A DNA stretch of 64,000 bases from CAIPBY01 sp041671305 (GCA_041671305.1 JBAZBX010000001.1:1-64000), one strand, 5' to 3'. Counted from the first letter of the stretch, positions 52,298 through 61,633 are shown. Notes: a model not told the origin generated them from the sequence alone. Program-made: numbers and translations.

Positions 52298-54064
52298 TTA
52301 GAACATCCCTATCACATCAGCCACAACATCTGTAGGCACCGATGGTTTGGTTACTACAACATCAGCTTCAGCTTTGGATTTAAACATGGCAGGATCCGCA
52401 CCAAATACTGGGCGATCCACTTTCTCTTTCAACTCCGGAATAACCAAATCCTCCTGAACCACTCCTCTAATGCTTACTGGCGCCGATATGGCCTCAGATA
52501 TCACATCCTCAACCACCTTGCGATTACTCGCGCATTCCAGCCTATCTTTGTAAAACTGGCTTTTGACGGCAATTTCCAAAACATTATCCTTGGCGCTAAG
52601 CGGCTGACTAATCCTAAGTAAAGATGACAAAGTAAAATTTTTCTCAAACAACTTTTCAGAAATCTGCACCCAATTTTCTTTTACTTTATTTAAATCTATC
52701 GGGGTTTTTGTTTTTTGTTTGTTTTCGTCATCTGACATCTTAATTTCTGAAACCTCTTCCATAATCTCATCTTCTTTCTTTAATTCTTCCGCCACTTCCT
52801 CAACCTTAGTCTTTTCAATCTTCTCAGCTTCTTGAATCCGATTTAAATTTTGAATTTTCTCCTTAGCTTTATCAAAAACCTCTTTTGGAGGTGTAGGCTC
52901 AGCACACTTGGCATCTTCTCTCATAACTACTCCCCTGCCAGTACTAGCCGGATTAATATCTCTATTCTCACACACTACATTTTTATCAAATTGAATAACC
53001 GCCATCTCCAAAGGAAATTGCACGATAGTGGCGCTTTTTAATTCTTGAGCTTTTTCCATGAACAATTCAATAATGGAAATTAATTTTTCATAAGTAAATA
53101 CTTCTGCTAATTTTTCAGCAGACTTCTGACTATCTTCATCAAGCTCAATACCAAAGTCATTCAAATTATAATTAACCTTGAGAAGCAAAATCTTTCTGAG
53201 AAATTCTATAAGTCCATCTGCAAAAACCTGTAAATCCACACCGTCTTCCACTAATTTATTTATCAATTCAATAGCGGCAGTTGGATTTTTCTCACCCAAA
53301 AAACTCAAAAAGTCAGTGATGCTTTTGAAATCCGTACGAGGCAGAACCAATTCCGCCGAATCCATATCTATATCATCGCCGAGAGTAAGAATTTTTCCCA
53401 AAAGACTTTCGGCATCACGAACGCAACCCTCACTGTGTGTCACAATATTTTTGAGTACATCTTCTGTTACTTTTTTACCTTCTGATTTTACTACCAATTT
53501 GAGCAAATCAAGCATTTCTGCCATGGAAACTTTTTTGAAATCAAATCTTTGGCAACGAGAAATAATAGTCTGTGGCAGCTTGTGCGTTTCTGTAGTGCAG
53601 AGAATGAATATCACGTGAGCCGGCGGCTCTTCCAATGTCTTGAGCAAGGCATTAAAAGCCGCCGTAGAAAGCATGTGTACCTCATCAATAATAAATACCT
53701 TGTATTTGCTTTTGGTGGGTGTAAATCTGGCATTCTCAATAATATTTTCTCTGACATTATCCACACCGGTATGAGATGCCGCATCAATCTCAATCGTATC
53801 CACAGAACTGCTATTTATCACATCCAAGCACGAAGAACACTCATTGCATGGCTCGCTCTCCCCTTCTTTGCGATTTTCGCAGTTTATCGCCTTGGCAAAA
53901 AGCCTAGCCGAAGTCGTCTTGCCCAAGCCTCTTGGCCCGCAAAAAAGATAAGCATGGCCGATTTCGCCAAGCTCTATTTCATTTTGCAAAGTGATTTTGA
54001 TGTGATTTTGGCCAATCAAATCTTTGAAAGTCTGAGGCCTGTATTTACGATATAATGCGGACAT
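52298..54064 (-). CDS. dnaX: DNA polymerase III subunit gamma/tau
   Basis: Clamp-loader ATPase, 588 residues. Walker A CGPRGLGKTT (42-51), zinc-binding Cys62, Cys73, Cys76 and Cys79, Walker B with DEVHML, sensor I TTETHKLPQTIISRCQRF, then domain III (LLLKVNYNLND...). A charged linker (about 400-470, Glu/Lys-rich) leads to a C-terminal domain similar to tau domain V (NWVQISEKLFEKNFTLSSLL). No SD. No obvious slippery A-run for programmed frameshifting was noticed. Confidence 0.95.
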   Translation of the reverse strand: MSALYRKYRPQTFKDLIGQNHIKITLQNEIELGEIGHAYLFCGPRGLGKTTSARLFAKAINCENRKEGESEPCNECSSCLDVINSSSVDTIEIDAASHTGVDNVRENIIENARFTPTKSKYKVFIIDEVHMLSTAAFNALLKTLEEPPAHVIFILCTTETHKLPQTIISRCQRFDFKKVSMAEMLDLLKLVVKSEGKKVTEDVLKNIVTHSEGCVRDAESLLGKILTLGDDIDMDSAELVLPRTDFKSITDFLSFLGEKNPTAAIELINKLVEDGVDLQVFADGLIEFLRKILLLKVNYNLNDFGIELDEDSQKSAEKLAEVFTYEKLISIIELFMEKAQELKSATIVQFPLEMAVIQFDKNVVCENRDINPASTGRGVVMREDAKCAEPTPPKEVFDKAKEKIQNLNRIQEAEKIEKTKVEEVAEELKKEDEIMEEVSEIKMSDDENKQKTKTPIDLNKVKENWVQISEKLFEKNFTLSSLLRISQPLSAKDNVLEIAVKSQFYKDRLECASNRKVVEDVISEAISAPVSIRGVVQEDLVIPELKEKVDRPVFGADPAMFKSKAEADVVVTKPSVPTDVVADVIGMF

Positions 54065-54414
54065 CTATGATACGTGAGTTGTTTATAAGTCATTCATATT
54101 TTACTAAGATTAAGACGATAAGTCAAAAATGCAAAACAACATAATATTGAAGCAAGATTGGGGGTTTGGGGGAAGCACCTTTCGCCAAAGCGCGAGTGTA
54201 AGCCGAACCTCAGCCAGCAGGATGAGGTGAGCGAAACGAAGCGCGACTAAGCAAGATAAAAAACACTCCGAGCATAAGGCGAAATTGCGTCCCCCAAAAC
54301 CTTTGGTTCTTTCAGTTATGAAAGAACATAAATTAAACTTTTTTAAAAAATGGGTTGAATATAAGAGAAATTATCCAAAATTAGATAAAATATAGGATTA
54401 ATACTTCCTATCTA
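54065..54414. repeat. intergenic gap with GC-rich inverted repeat
   Basis: Between dnaX and the orphan gene pair. TTGGGGGTTTGGGGGAAGC...TTTCGCC (from 54159) is mirrored by GGCGAAATTGCGTCCCCCAA (to 54298). A small hairpin GTTCTTTCA / TGAAAGAAC follows. No ORF. It has the palindromic repeat style seen elsewhere but is not a close copy. Confidence 0.5.
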
Positions 54415-54443
54415 TTGACAAAAGTACAAATATATACTATATT
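54415..54443 (+). promoter_or_regulatory. promoter of the orphan gene pair
   Basis: TTGACA (54415-54420), 17-bp spacer, TATATT (54438-54443). Confidence 0.7.
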
Positions 54444-54500
54444 ATAGGGTCACAATGAGTGACGGAAGCACATCACAACCAAAAAGGAGCATTGACTGTC

Positions 54501-54905
54501 ATGAGAATAATCATGAATACCAACTTCGGGGACAGAGAATATGGCCCGGAACAAGACAAGGAGGCCTCTTTCCGACTAGTCCTCGCGACGATGACCTGGA
54601 TATGGACACGATTCCTGCCGTTGGCCATGGAATTGGAATACATGAAAGAAGCGAAGGTGCATTCCTTGACATTCTCAATTCCCAGCTTTGAACCTTCGGG
54701 CATTCTTCTGACAATTGTTTTTACGAAGCATGGTAAAAAGCGGCATAGACACAAAGCTTTCAAATTGGATATTGACCAAAATGGCTTGGCGAAACTGGAG
54801 GTTCCCAAAAATCCGACACCGCCCACAACTGCCATATGGTCAGATCCGATGACACCCGAACAATTGATTGAGTCGATCAAGGCAACAATGGAGATTACGG
54901 TATGA
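54501..54905 (+). CDS. orphan GC-rich gene, first of a pair
   Basis: 134 residues from the ATG at 54501, which follows AAGGAG by 11 bases; a frame start at 54459 has no site. The protein begins MRIIMNTNFGDREYG, has a central strand-rich part (SLTFSIPSFEPSGILLTIVF) and a basic stretch (TKHGKKRHRHKAFKL), and ends with a helix (TPEQLIESIKATMEITV). It overlaps the next gene by four bases (ATGA), so the two are translationally coupled. I recognise no family. Confidence 0.65.
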   Translation: MRIIMNTNFGDREYGPEQDKEASFRLVLATMTWIWTRFLPLAMELEYMKEAKVHSLTFSIPSFEPSGILLTIVFTKHGKKRHRHKAFKLDIDQNGLAKLEVPKNPTPPTTAIWSDPMTPEQLIESIKATMEITV

Positions 54906-55372
54906 AGACATTTTTCTCTGTTAAGGCTGTGGATCTGGACAATGACCGCCTCTCCAGCCTAATGGCGTTCTGCCTTTGGCTCCAAGGCGAGTTTAACCAA
55001 CTCCTCTCCGACAGTCTTGGCGATGCCTGTGACATAATGCGTTGGACGATTAAATATTCCTCCAAGGGATTTATTGAGGCGTTCGCCGAATTTACACACG
55101 ATGGTGAACGCCAGGGTGGATTATGGACACAATATCCTGGAACGGCCCGATGCCTGCTAAGGTACACCGATCCCGAGATTGAAGTCTATACCCATCTGCT
55201 TTTCTGCGGAGAAGGCATCGGATGGAAGGATAACGGTATTTCAGATCTCGTTTCACGTGACCCCACCGAGATTGTGAAGGTACTCTCCGACGCCATAACA
55301 CAAGGTATTCTGGAGGATCGTCGTTACAACGAACTCCATAAAGACGATATTGTTGAATTTGAAGGTGTGTAA
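54902..55372 (+). CDS. orphan GC-rich gene, second of a pair
   Basis: 156 residues; ATGGAG site eight bases before the ATG. The sequence alternates helices and strands (DRLSSLMAFCLWLQGEFNQLL, GFIEAFAEFTHDGERQGG, IEVYTHLLFCGEGIGW) and ends acidic (DIVEFEGV). No signal peptide, no catalytic motif. Coupled with the preceding gene and followed by a hairpin at 55390-55422 and a terminator at 55472. The coupling suggests that the two products work together; function unknown. Confidence 0.65.
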   Translation: MKTFFSVKAVDLDNDRLSSLMAFCLWLQGEFNQLLSDSLGDACDIMRWTIKYSSKGFIEAFAEFTHDGERQGGLWTQYPGTARCLLRYTDPEIEVYTHLLFCGEGIGWKDNGISDLVSRDPTEIVKVLSDAITQGILEDRRYNELHKDDIVEFEGV

Positions 55373-55471
55373 TGCGACCTTCACCAACCGGCAGAAGCAC
55401 GATCGCCATCGTGACTTTCTGCCCCCAACTGAATTTACAAATTCTCATTTGCAACTTCTGAGGGTTATAAA

Positions 55472-55500
55472 CAAAAGACGGAATAATTCCGTCTTTTGTT
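55472..55500. terminator. bidirectional terminator between convergent genes
   Basis: AAAAGACGGAAT / ATTCCGTCTTTT followed by GTTTT. Confidence 0.75.
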
Positions 55501-55524
55501 TTAAATTAAAAATTAAAAATTAAC

Positions 55525-58068
55525 TCAGAATTTCGGCCTAGCCGGCATACCCATTTGCCCAATCCTGGATCTCTCCACAATTTCCCTGACTACAATTTTG
55601 CGATCACGTCCAAACTTGAGACGCGACAATTCTTTGAGTGGCGCTACGATGCCTTTATCGGCCTGGAAATAATCCTTGAAATTATAAATCTTCATATTGA
55701 ATGGATCGGAAGCGGCATTATCAATTAAGAGACGCAGATAAACTGAGAATTTCTCCGTATTCATCACATCATATTCACTCACTTGCGGACCAAGCTGTTT
55801 GGCGATAGTCTCGGCATCATCCACGCCGATTCTATATGCCGCCACAGTACCCACATTACCAAAAATAGCATCCCTTACCCTGGTGTCATTGTTCTGCACC
55901 AGTTGCGCTATGAATTGATGACCCATGATCAAATTAAGTTTGTATTTTCTCGCTTCGGACAAAATAATAGAAATACTGTCGGTAATGAAATTTTGAAACT
56001 CATCAATGTAGAGATAGAAATCATTTCTTTGATCCTCCGGCAAATCAGCGCGTCCCAAAGCCGCCATCTGCAACTTGGATACCGCAATTAAACCAAGTAA
56101 GTTGCTATTGGTCTCACCAATTTTTCCTTTGCATAAATTCATGAGCAATATTTTGCCTTCATCCATGACCTGTCTGAAATTAATTCCTGATCTGGATTGG
56201 CCGATGATATTTCTCATCAATTCATTTTCCACAAAACGTCCTGTTTTGGAAATAACATAGGAAAGCATATCGGATCCCGTAGAGCCTTTTTGCGAAGCCG
56301 GATATTCCCTTTCCCAGAAATCCTTTACCAAAATATCGGTGACGTGCTCTAATTTTTGCTTGCGATAAGTTTCATCAGTAAAAATACGCGCCAATTCCAC
56401 CAAAGTTCCAGGATCATCCTGATCGGCCATAAGTGCCAGAAGCGCGTTCCTCATATAATGCTCAAACATAGGTCCTGCCATGGCCGGATCCGGCAATAAT
56501 TTGTAGAAAATATTAATCATTTCCTGAGCCGCCATATCCATTTCATACGGCGTGTGCGCCTCTAGCATATTGAGCCCCATAGGTCTTTCCATGTCCGAAG
56601 GATCAAAAATTATCACATCATCAAGACGATTTTTCGGGATATAAGGCAAAATGTCTTCCACAAAACTGCCATGCGGATCCACGATACAAACGCCCTTGCC
56701 GGCCGCAATATCCTGCAAAGCCATATGCGACATGAAATAACTTTTACCGGTACCGGTCATACCGACGATATACATATGTCTTCTCCTATCTTCATCCTTG
56801 ATACGAACGATGTGTTTCATGCCCCTGAAATCGTTTTCACCCAGGACAATTCCTGTTGCAGGCATATTTACCGGAGGCGCCAATCTTTTGGCTTGAAGCC
56901 ACTTGATGCGAGGCACTTCCGTGTTGGGATATGGCAAGTGCCACAAGGAAGCCATTTCTTCAGAATTCAAAACGCAATAATTACTCTCATCAAAATTACG
57001 ATAAATAAAATCTTGGATTAATTTATTGCCTGAACCCTTGAGTACCGCCTTGAACGAGTTGGCATATTGATAACTGGAATATTGCGAAAAAGCGTTGGCT
57101 ATGTGCCTCAGCACATCCTTGGCGAGATTTTCCACTGGCGCAAAAGTAATTATCCTAATATTTACATCCAATCCTGATTTAGCGGCTTTTTCTTCAATAA
57201 ATTTAACCATCTGCTCTTCCATGGGCGATAATTTATAAAGCTCTGGCGGTTTGCTGTCATCTTTTTTGGTAGAAGTCGGCAACCAATCTGACGGCTTGCC
57301 CAAAGTCTTGGAGAGTGCCGTAGAAGATGCCGAGGACATGGCGTCCTTCAATTTCTTACCCTGTTGCATTTCCGAAGCCACTTTGACACCTCTCTTTCTC
57401 CAATTAGGAGAAGCCGAACGCATGACAAATTGTATGGCCACCGTATGTCCCGGAGGCAATTTGGACAAAGTGCTCAGTATTCCCAGAATCGGATCCGTCT
57501 CCATTTGTTTGTAAGTCAAAATAGGAAACATGGATTGCTTGGCTAACTTCAAATATCCGCCAGCCACATATCCTTGCTGATTAAAAATATTATAATCCTC
57601 CACTTCCTCAATCTGACAATGCGGGAACTGTGACAGAATCTGCTGTTTGATATAATTTTCCAGATAAACAGGCACCGCCATATAGAAAGTGATAAGCCCA
57701 TCAGAGCCAACCACCATCTCAAAAGACCAGCAGTCATAACGCCCAAAAAGCCAAGTCTTGAATCCTTTGTGAGGCATCAAACCGCCCAAACTGGCATAAA
57801 AGTTTTCCACACCGGCAAGCAATTCTTTGATATTTTTCACCTTATTCTCGTCATTTTTATCCAAATCAAATTCAGGAACAGTCAACATAAATATCTTTTT
57901 CTCAAAAATTGCCGGGTACAGCTTGTGTGAGGACAAAATTTTACGCAAAATAAAAACCAGGATAACCGCCGCCACGATAACGAAGATTATGATAAATAAC
58001 CAAAAGATAATCTGATTCAGCAATGCTGATGAGATAATTTGTTCGTCAATAGGAATATTTAATTCCAT
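55525..58068 (-). CDS. VirD4/TraG-like membrane ATPase
   Basis: 847 residues. One or two N-terminal transmembrane helices (IIFWLFIIIFVIVAAVILVFIL), a long cytosolic N-domain, then a RecA-like motor: Walker A in YIVGMTGTGKSYFM (about 433), CIVDPHGSFVEDIL, Walker B in FYLYIDEFQNF (about 700) and LIMGHQFIAQL. Such coupling-protein ATPases move DNA or protein through membranes. It is not accompanied by a relaxase or other type IV secretion genes, as is usual in CPR genomes, where it is thought to serve DNA transfer or pilus-like systems. It overlaps the start of its neighbour's stop by ten bases. Confidence 0.88.
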   Translation of the reverse strand: MELNIPIDEQIISSALLNQIIFWLFIIIFVIVAAVILVFILRKILSSHKLYPAIFEKKIFMLTVPEFDLDKNDENKVKNIKELLAGVENFYASLGGLMPHKGFKTWLFGRYDCWSFEMVVGSDGLITFYMAVPVYLENYIKQQILSQFPHCQIEEVEDYNIFNQQGYVAGGYLKLAKQSMFPILTYKQMETDPILGILSTLSKLPPGHTVAIQFVMRSASPNWRKRGVKVASEMQQGKKLKDAMSSASSTALSKTLGKPSDWLPTSTKKDDSKPPELYKLSPMEEQMVKFIEEKAAKSGLDVNIRIITFAPVENLAKDVLRHIANAFSQYSSYQYANSFKAVLKGSGNKLIQDFIYRNFDESNYCVLNSEEMASLWHLPYPNTEVPRIKWLQAKRLAPPVNMPATGIVLGENDFRGMKHIVRIKDEDRRRHMYIVGMTGTGKSYFMSHMALQDIAAGKGVCIVDPHGSFVEDILPYIPKNRLDDVIIFDPSDMERPMGLNMLEAHTPYEMDMAAQEMINIFYKLLPDPAMAGPMFEHYMRNALLALMADQDDPGTLVELARIFTDETYRKQKLEHVTDILVKDFWEREYPASQKGSTGSDMLSYVISKTGRFVENELMRNIIGQSRSGINFRQVMDEGKILLMNLCKGKIGETNSNLLGLIAVSKLQMAALGRADLPEDQRNDFYLYIDEFQNFITDSISIILSEARKYKLNLIMGHQFIAQLVQNNDTRVRDAIFGNVGTVAAYRIGVDDAETIAKQLGPQVSEYDVMNTEKFSVYLRLLIDNAASDPFNMKIYNFKDYFQADKGIVAPLKELSRLKFGRDRKIVVREIVERSRIGQMGMPARPKF

Positions 58069-58550
58069 AGATTGTTTTGATTTTTTTCCTCTTTGGCTTG
58101 CGCCAAAATTTTATCGGTTTTAATTTTTGCCGTTTGCTCCAGAAAAAACTTATTGATTCCTGGAATCATTTTGAGCCAATCTTTGATCAGCTGGAAAATC
58201 TTTTTAATTTTAATTTTGGGCTGATGCATGAGCCTGATAATCAAATTTGTGGCTTCCTCGCCCTTAACCTTGAATTTTTGCTGTTCAATAGGCATCATTT
58301 TGACATACATGTCCTCCAAACCTTCTTCAAGTATAAATTCCACTTTCTTAAATTCTTGTTCTTGTGGCGTAAGAGGAGCCGGAGGCGCAGAAAAATGCTG
58401 AGGCAATTCCATACCCACAGTCTCTTCGGCCTGCTCTCTGGAACCGCCGATCTCATGCATGCCTTCTGGACGAAAATTACTTTCACCGCTATCGGGCACT
58501 TCCGGCGTTGGCAACTGCTCAATTATTTTTTCTGGATTTGGATTAACCAT
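58059..58550 (-). CDS. small protein coupled to the VirD4-like ATPase gene
   Basis: 163 residues. A Pro/Glu-rich unstructured first third (EKIIEQLPTPEVPDSGE...) is followed by helices (EFKKVEFILEEGLEDMYVKM, EEATNLIIRLMHQPKIKIKKIFQLI, WLKMIPGINKFFLEQTAKIK). It overlaps the ATPase gene by ten bases. The same arrangement is common in CPR genomes, so the protein is probably a partner of the ATPase. Confidence 0.65.
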   Translation of the reverse strand: MVNPNPEKIIEQLPTPEVPDSGESNFRPEGMHEIGGSREQAEETVGMELPQHFSAPPAPLTPQEQEFKKVEFILEEGLEDMYVKMMPIEQQKFKVKGEEATNLIIRLMHQPKIKIKKIFQLIKDWLKMIPGINKFFLEQTAKIKTDKILAQAKEEKNQNNLWN

Positions 58551-58619
58551 TTTTTATTTCTGAAAGTTATTAACATTAATATTATAGCATAAAATAATTA
58601 TTTATTGTATAATATTTAT

Positions 58620-59588
58620 ATGAGTAAAAATATTGCCATACGTCCAGAGCACAGAAATATTTCCAACCTTCAATCCACGGCTGGCAAGTTGAGTTGGATA
58701 AATATTACTAATGCCAAAACCAAGGAAATTGATTATTTAAAACGTAAATTTAAATTTTTGGATTGCGATCTCAAAGATACTCATTCCAAAAGAATTTCTC
58801 AACGCCCCAAATTTTATGTGAGAAACAATTATTGTTTTCTCATACTCCAATTTCCTATCTATAATCCCAAAACCAGGACCATAGACGCCGAAGAAATAGA
58901 TTTTTTTATCGGCTCTGACTATATTATTTCTATTCATAGAGACGTCTTGCCTCCATTGGTTGAGCTCTTCAACAAATGCAGTAACGATCGCTTTTTTAAG
59001 GATCAATACCTCAACAGTACGAATTCAATCCTGTTGTATGAAATTCTTACCCGCCTTCATGAATATTGCTATCCCATATTGGATCACATCAGCCTGGATA
59101 TCAAAAATTTAGAAGGCAACATTTTTACTGGCAGAGAGCGCCGAATGGTGACAGAAATCCTTTTTATCAGAAGAAATCTATTGAATTTCCGAAAAATGAT
59201 GCAGCCGCACAAAACCATTATTCAAAAAATAGCCAAAAAAGAAATTTCTTTCTTGTCCATGACCGGCAGCAAGGAATATTTTGACGATCTCATAGAAAAC
59301 ACCAAGGATATTTGGGATAATTTAAACAGCCAAAAGGAAACATTGGAAGCGCTTGAAGACACCAACACCTCGCTGGTCTCTTTCAAGCTAAACGATATTA
59401 TGCGCACGCTGACTATTTTCTCGGTCATAATTTTTCCGCTTACCCTCTTTGCTGGTATTTTCAGCATGGGTATTCGCGGTGGCATGCCTTTTTCAGAATC
59501 ACCTTATGGTTTTTGGATTATAATAGGAATTATGGCCATGGGAGCTATTACCATGTTTGTTTTCTTCAAAAAAAGAAAATGGATGTAA
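58620..59588 (+). CDS. CorA-like divalent cation transporter with altered signature
   Basis: 322 residues from the ATG at 58620. The acidic cytosolic domain and long stalk helix (KEISFLSMTGSKEYFDDLIE, NTSLVSFKLNDIMRTLTIFS) lead to two C-terminal helices (IIFPLTLFAGIFSM, GFWIIIGIMAMGAITMFVFF) and a basic tail. The CorA selectivity motif GMN after the first helix is replaced by SMG in GIFSMGIRGGMPFSES. TATAAT at 58608-58613 lies seven bases before the ATG, so the mRNA appears leaderless. Transport of Mg2+ is uncertain because of the motif change. Confidence 0.85.
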   Translation: MSKNIAIRPEHRNISNLQSTAGKLSWINITNAKTKEIDYLKRKFKFLDCDLKDTHSKRISQRPKFYVRNNYCFLILQFPIYNPKTRTIDAEEIDFFIGSDYIISIHRDVLPPLVELFNKCSNDRFFKDQYLNSTNSILLYEILTRLHEYCYPILDHISLDIKNLEGNIFTGRERRMVTEILFIRRNLLNFRKMMQPHKTIIQKIAKKEISFLSMTGSKEYFDDLIENTKDIWDNLNSQKETLEALEDTNTSLVSFKLNDIMRTLTIFSVIIFPLTLFAGIFSMGIRGGMPFSESPYGFWIIIGIMAMGAITMFVFFKKRKWM

Positions 59589-59600
59589 ATTGTTAATTCA

Positions 59601-59628
59601 AAAAACCGCCTTTTGGGCGGATTTTTTT
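59601..59628. terminator. terminator after the CorA-like gene
   Basis: AACCGCC / GGGCGGATT type stem with TTTT loop, followed by seven T. Confidence 0.8.
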
Positions 59629-60250
59629 ATTCCTTTTCTGGATGTTTTGTAATTATCATTCTGTAATCTCTGCCGGGAACTGATTCCAACACAATATCGG
59701 CCTGTTCCCTAAAATCAGAAATTATTTTTCTGAATGTTTTATCCTCTTGCAATAGAGAGAGTATAGGATAAAAATAAGCACTCCCACCTGGCTTAAGAGT
59801 TCGAATAACTTCACTAAAAGTATCCCTATATTCCTGCTCATGCGTCTGCAAAAAAAACGGTATTGCCAAATAAGATATTTCAAAGTCAAAAGTATCATCT
59901 TTAAATGGCATTTCCTGCACTAATCCAGATATGACATCGCCATGATGCTTCTTTCTTTCGTTAGAACTAAATAATGTGCCCAAGGCTGGATTTAAAGATA
60001 TCACCTCAATGCCGTGCTTTTCCGCCTCTTTGGAAAATACGCCCTCTGACCCGGAGCCAATATCTAATCCACACATACCCTTCATATCGTCGATTGGTAA
60101 ATTAAGTATTTCACGAGTCTCCTCAAAGGACCAATTTGTTTGGGCTTCTCTTCTTTTAAGCGGATCCTTGAAATCTTCAATCCGAGTCTTTCTATTAAAT
60201 GGCTTTTCTTCGTTGGTAGCTAAAAAACTAGTCTCTCTATTTTCTATCAT
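59627..60250 (-). CDS. SAM-dependent methyltransferase, class I
   Basis: 207 residues. MCGLDIGSGSEGVFSKEA is motif I, IEVISLNPALG motif II, VQEMPFKDDTFDFEISYLA the motif III-IV region and VIRTLKPGGSAYFYP the post-motif strand. Its start overlaps the dus stop by four bases (coupled). The N-terminus (KRREAQTNWSFEETREIL) is basic and helical. The substrate is not known; coupling with dus hints at RNA but is not proof. Confidence 0.8.
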   Translation of the reverse strand: MIENRETSFLATNEEKPFNRKTRIEDFKDPLKRREAQTNWSFEETREILNLPIDDMKGMCGLDIGSGSEGVFSKEAEKHGIEVISLNPALGTLFSSNERKKHHGDVISGLVQEMPFKDDTFDFEISYLAIPFFLQTHEQEYRDTFSEVIRTLKPGGSAYFYPILSLLQEDKTFRKIISDFREQADIVLESVPGRDYRMIITKHPEKE

Positions 60251-61317
60251 ATATTTTTACAAACATTTTTTATATCTTTCAACGACTCCACTGTCACGAG
60301 CTGACTTCGCAATTCCTTGGCATTTTCCCAGCCCTTCACATACCACAGCAGATGTTTTCTCAACTCTATTATACCATGAGTGTCTTTGGATTTAAATGCC
60401 GCTTCGGCGTGCTGGATTATGACCTTCTTAATTTTGGCTTTATCAAATTTCTGATATTTTCCCGTATTTAGATAATCCTTGATCTGCTTAAATATCCAAG
60501 GCTTGCCATAAACTCCGCGAGCAATGCCGAATCCATCAACTCCGGTTTTTTCCCACATGATTTTTGCATCCATAGGAACATTTATGCCACCATTTCCAAG
60601 TACTATGCCTGGAAATTCTTTTTTGATCTTTTTTATCATCTCATAATCAATCTCGGCATTAAACGGATTTTCATACGGCCGGCCGTGAATCATAATGGCG
60701 GAAATATTTAATCCTTTCATTTTTTTGACAAAATCAAGCGCGGTTATAATCTTATTATCTTTTTTATAATTGTCATCCCGAGGGAGGATGTAATCAGCCG
60801 ACCGTGGGGATCCCGCGGGATTGCCACACTTCGCCCTTGAGGGCTCGCTCGCAATGACATTGATACTAGATCTTATTTTGACAGAAACTGGCAATTTTGT
60901 CCCCGAGAGAACCGCTTCTACTATTTCTCTACATTTTTCTAAATCTCGCATCAAAGTCACCCCACCGCCATGTCCAGCAACTTTCTTGGCTGGACAGCCA
61001 AAATTAATGTCTATGCCATCAAAACCGGCCTTTTCTGCCAGTTGTGCCGCCTTAGTAAATTTCTCCGGATGTTTACCGAATAATTGAATTACAATCGGAC
61101 GTTCATCTTTGGAAAATTTTAAAAATTCCAAAGTCTTTTTGGAATCATAGTGCAAACCGTCGGCCGAAACCATTTCCGTATAAACCACATCAGCGCCGTA
61201 TTTCCTGCAGATTTGGCGAAAAGCCGAATCAGTCACTCCCGCCATAGGAGCAAGCGCTAGAATTGGTTTTTTCTTTAGTCCGCCTGTGGCAGAAAGTTTT
61301 GACCAAAAATTTTTCAT
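60247..61317 (-). CDS. dus: tRNA-dihydrouridine synthase with in-frame repeat insertion
   Basis: Reduces uridine to dihydrouridine in tRNA with FMN. 356 residues: LALAPMAGVTDSAFR (FMN site), GIDINFGCPAKKVAGHG with catalytic Cys108, VSVKIRSS, MIHGRPYENPF and NGGINVPMDAK followed by GIARGVYGKPW. Residues about 153-182 (NVIASEPSRAKCGNPAG...) are encoded exactly by a 90-bp palindromic repeat placed between the VKIR strand and the next helix; the frame stays open. The gene is coupled to the methyltransferase gene downstream. Confidence 0.94.
   Translation of the reverse strand: MKNFWSKLSATGGLKKKPILALAPMAGVTDSAFRQICRKYGADVVYTEMVSADGLHYDSKKTLEFLKFSKDERPIVIQLFGKHPEKFTKAAQLAEKAGFDGIDINFGCPAKKVAGHGGGVTLMRDLEKCREIVEAVLSGTKLPVSVKIRSSINVIASEPSRAKCGNPAGSPRSADYILPRDDNYKKDNKIITALDFVKKMKGLNISAIMIHGRPYENPFNAEIDYEMIKKIKKEFPGIVLGNGGINVPMDAKIMWEKTGVDGFGIARGVYGKPWIFKQIKDYLNTGKYQKFDKAKIKKVIIQHAEAAFKSKDTHGIIELRKHLLWYVKGWENAKELRSQLVTVESLKDIKNVCKNI
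60771..60860. repeat. 90-bp palindromic repeat inside dus, copy 3
   Basis: TGTCATCCCGAGGG...GCTCGCAATGACA. Shares CTGTAATCAGCCGACCGTGG-type and CGGGATTGCCAC blocks with 32764-32848 and, inverted, with 20815-20904. It is a multiple of three and has no stop in the dus frame. Confidence 0.85.
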
Positions 61318-61399
61318 TATTATATATTGACAGAATATTTAATTTAAAATAAGGTAAATTATAGTACACTTAACAATTCACCCTGAGGGAGAAAAAAAC

Positions 61400-61561
61400 A
61401 TGAAATCTGTTCCATGGGACTTCAAACTTATGCTGGGATTTTTGGGATTATTTCTCCTGGTCATTATAGTACAGGAGGCATGGGAGCTTATCCACATCCC
61501 GTGGGTTTACAACCTGCTCATGAGAATAGGCGAAGGTTTGTCGGCTCTCAATCGCAGTTAA
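61400..61561 (+). CDS. 53-residue single-span membrane protein
   Basis: GAGGGAG lies nine bases before the ATG. MKSVPWDFKLM is followed by a transmembrane helix (LGFLGLFLLVIIVQEAWEL) and an amphipathic end (PWVYNLLMRIGEGLSALNRS). TTGACA at 61327-61332 is a likely -35 box, although the -10 box is unclear. A strong terminator follows. The gene is a one-gene unit on the strand opposite to dus and cysS. No known family. Confidence 0.55.
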   Translation: MKSVPWDFKLMLGFLGLFLLVIIVQEAWELIHIPWVYNLLMRIGEGLSALNRS

Positions 61562-61586
61562 ATCTGCGGCCACACGACGACAACTT

Positions 61587-61633
61587 GCACCTGGAGCGAC
61601 ACCCTCTCGCTTCCGGTGCTTTTTATTTTTTCT
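61587..61633 (+). terminator. terminator of the small membrane gene
   Basis: GCACC..GGAGCG / CTCGCTTCCGGTGC stem followed by TTTTTATTTTTT. It overlaps the 3' end of cysS. Confidence 0.7.
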
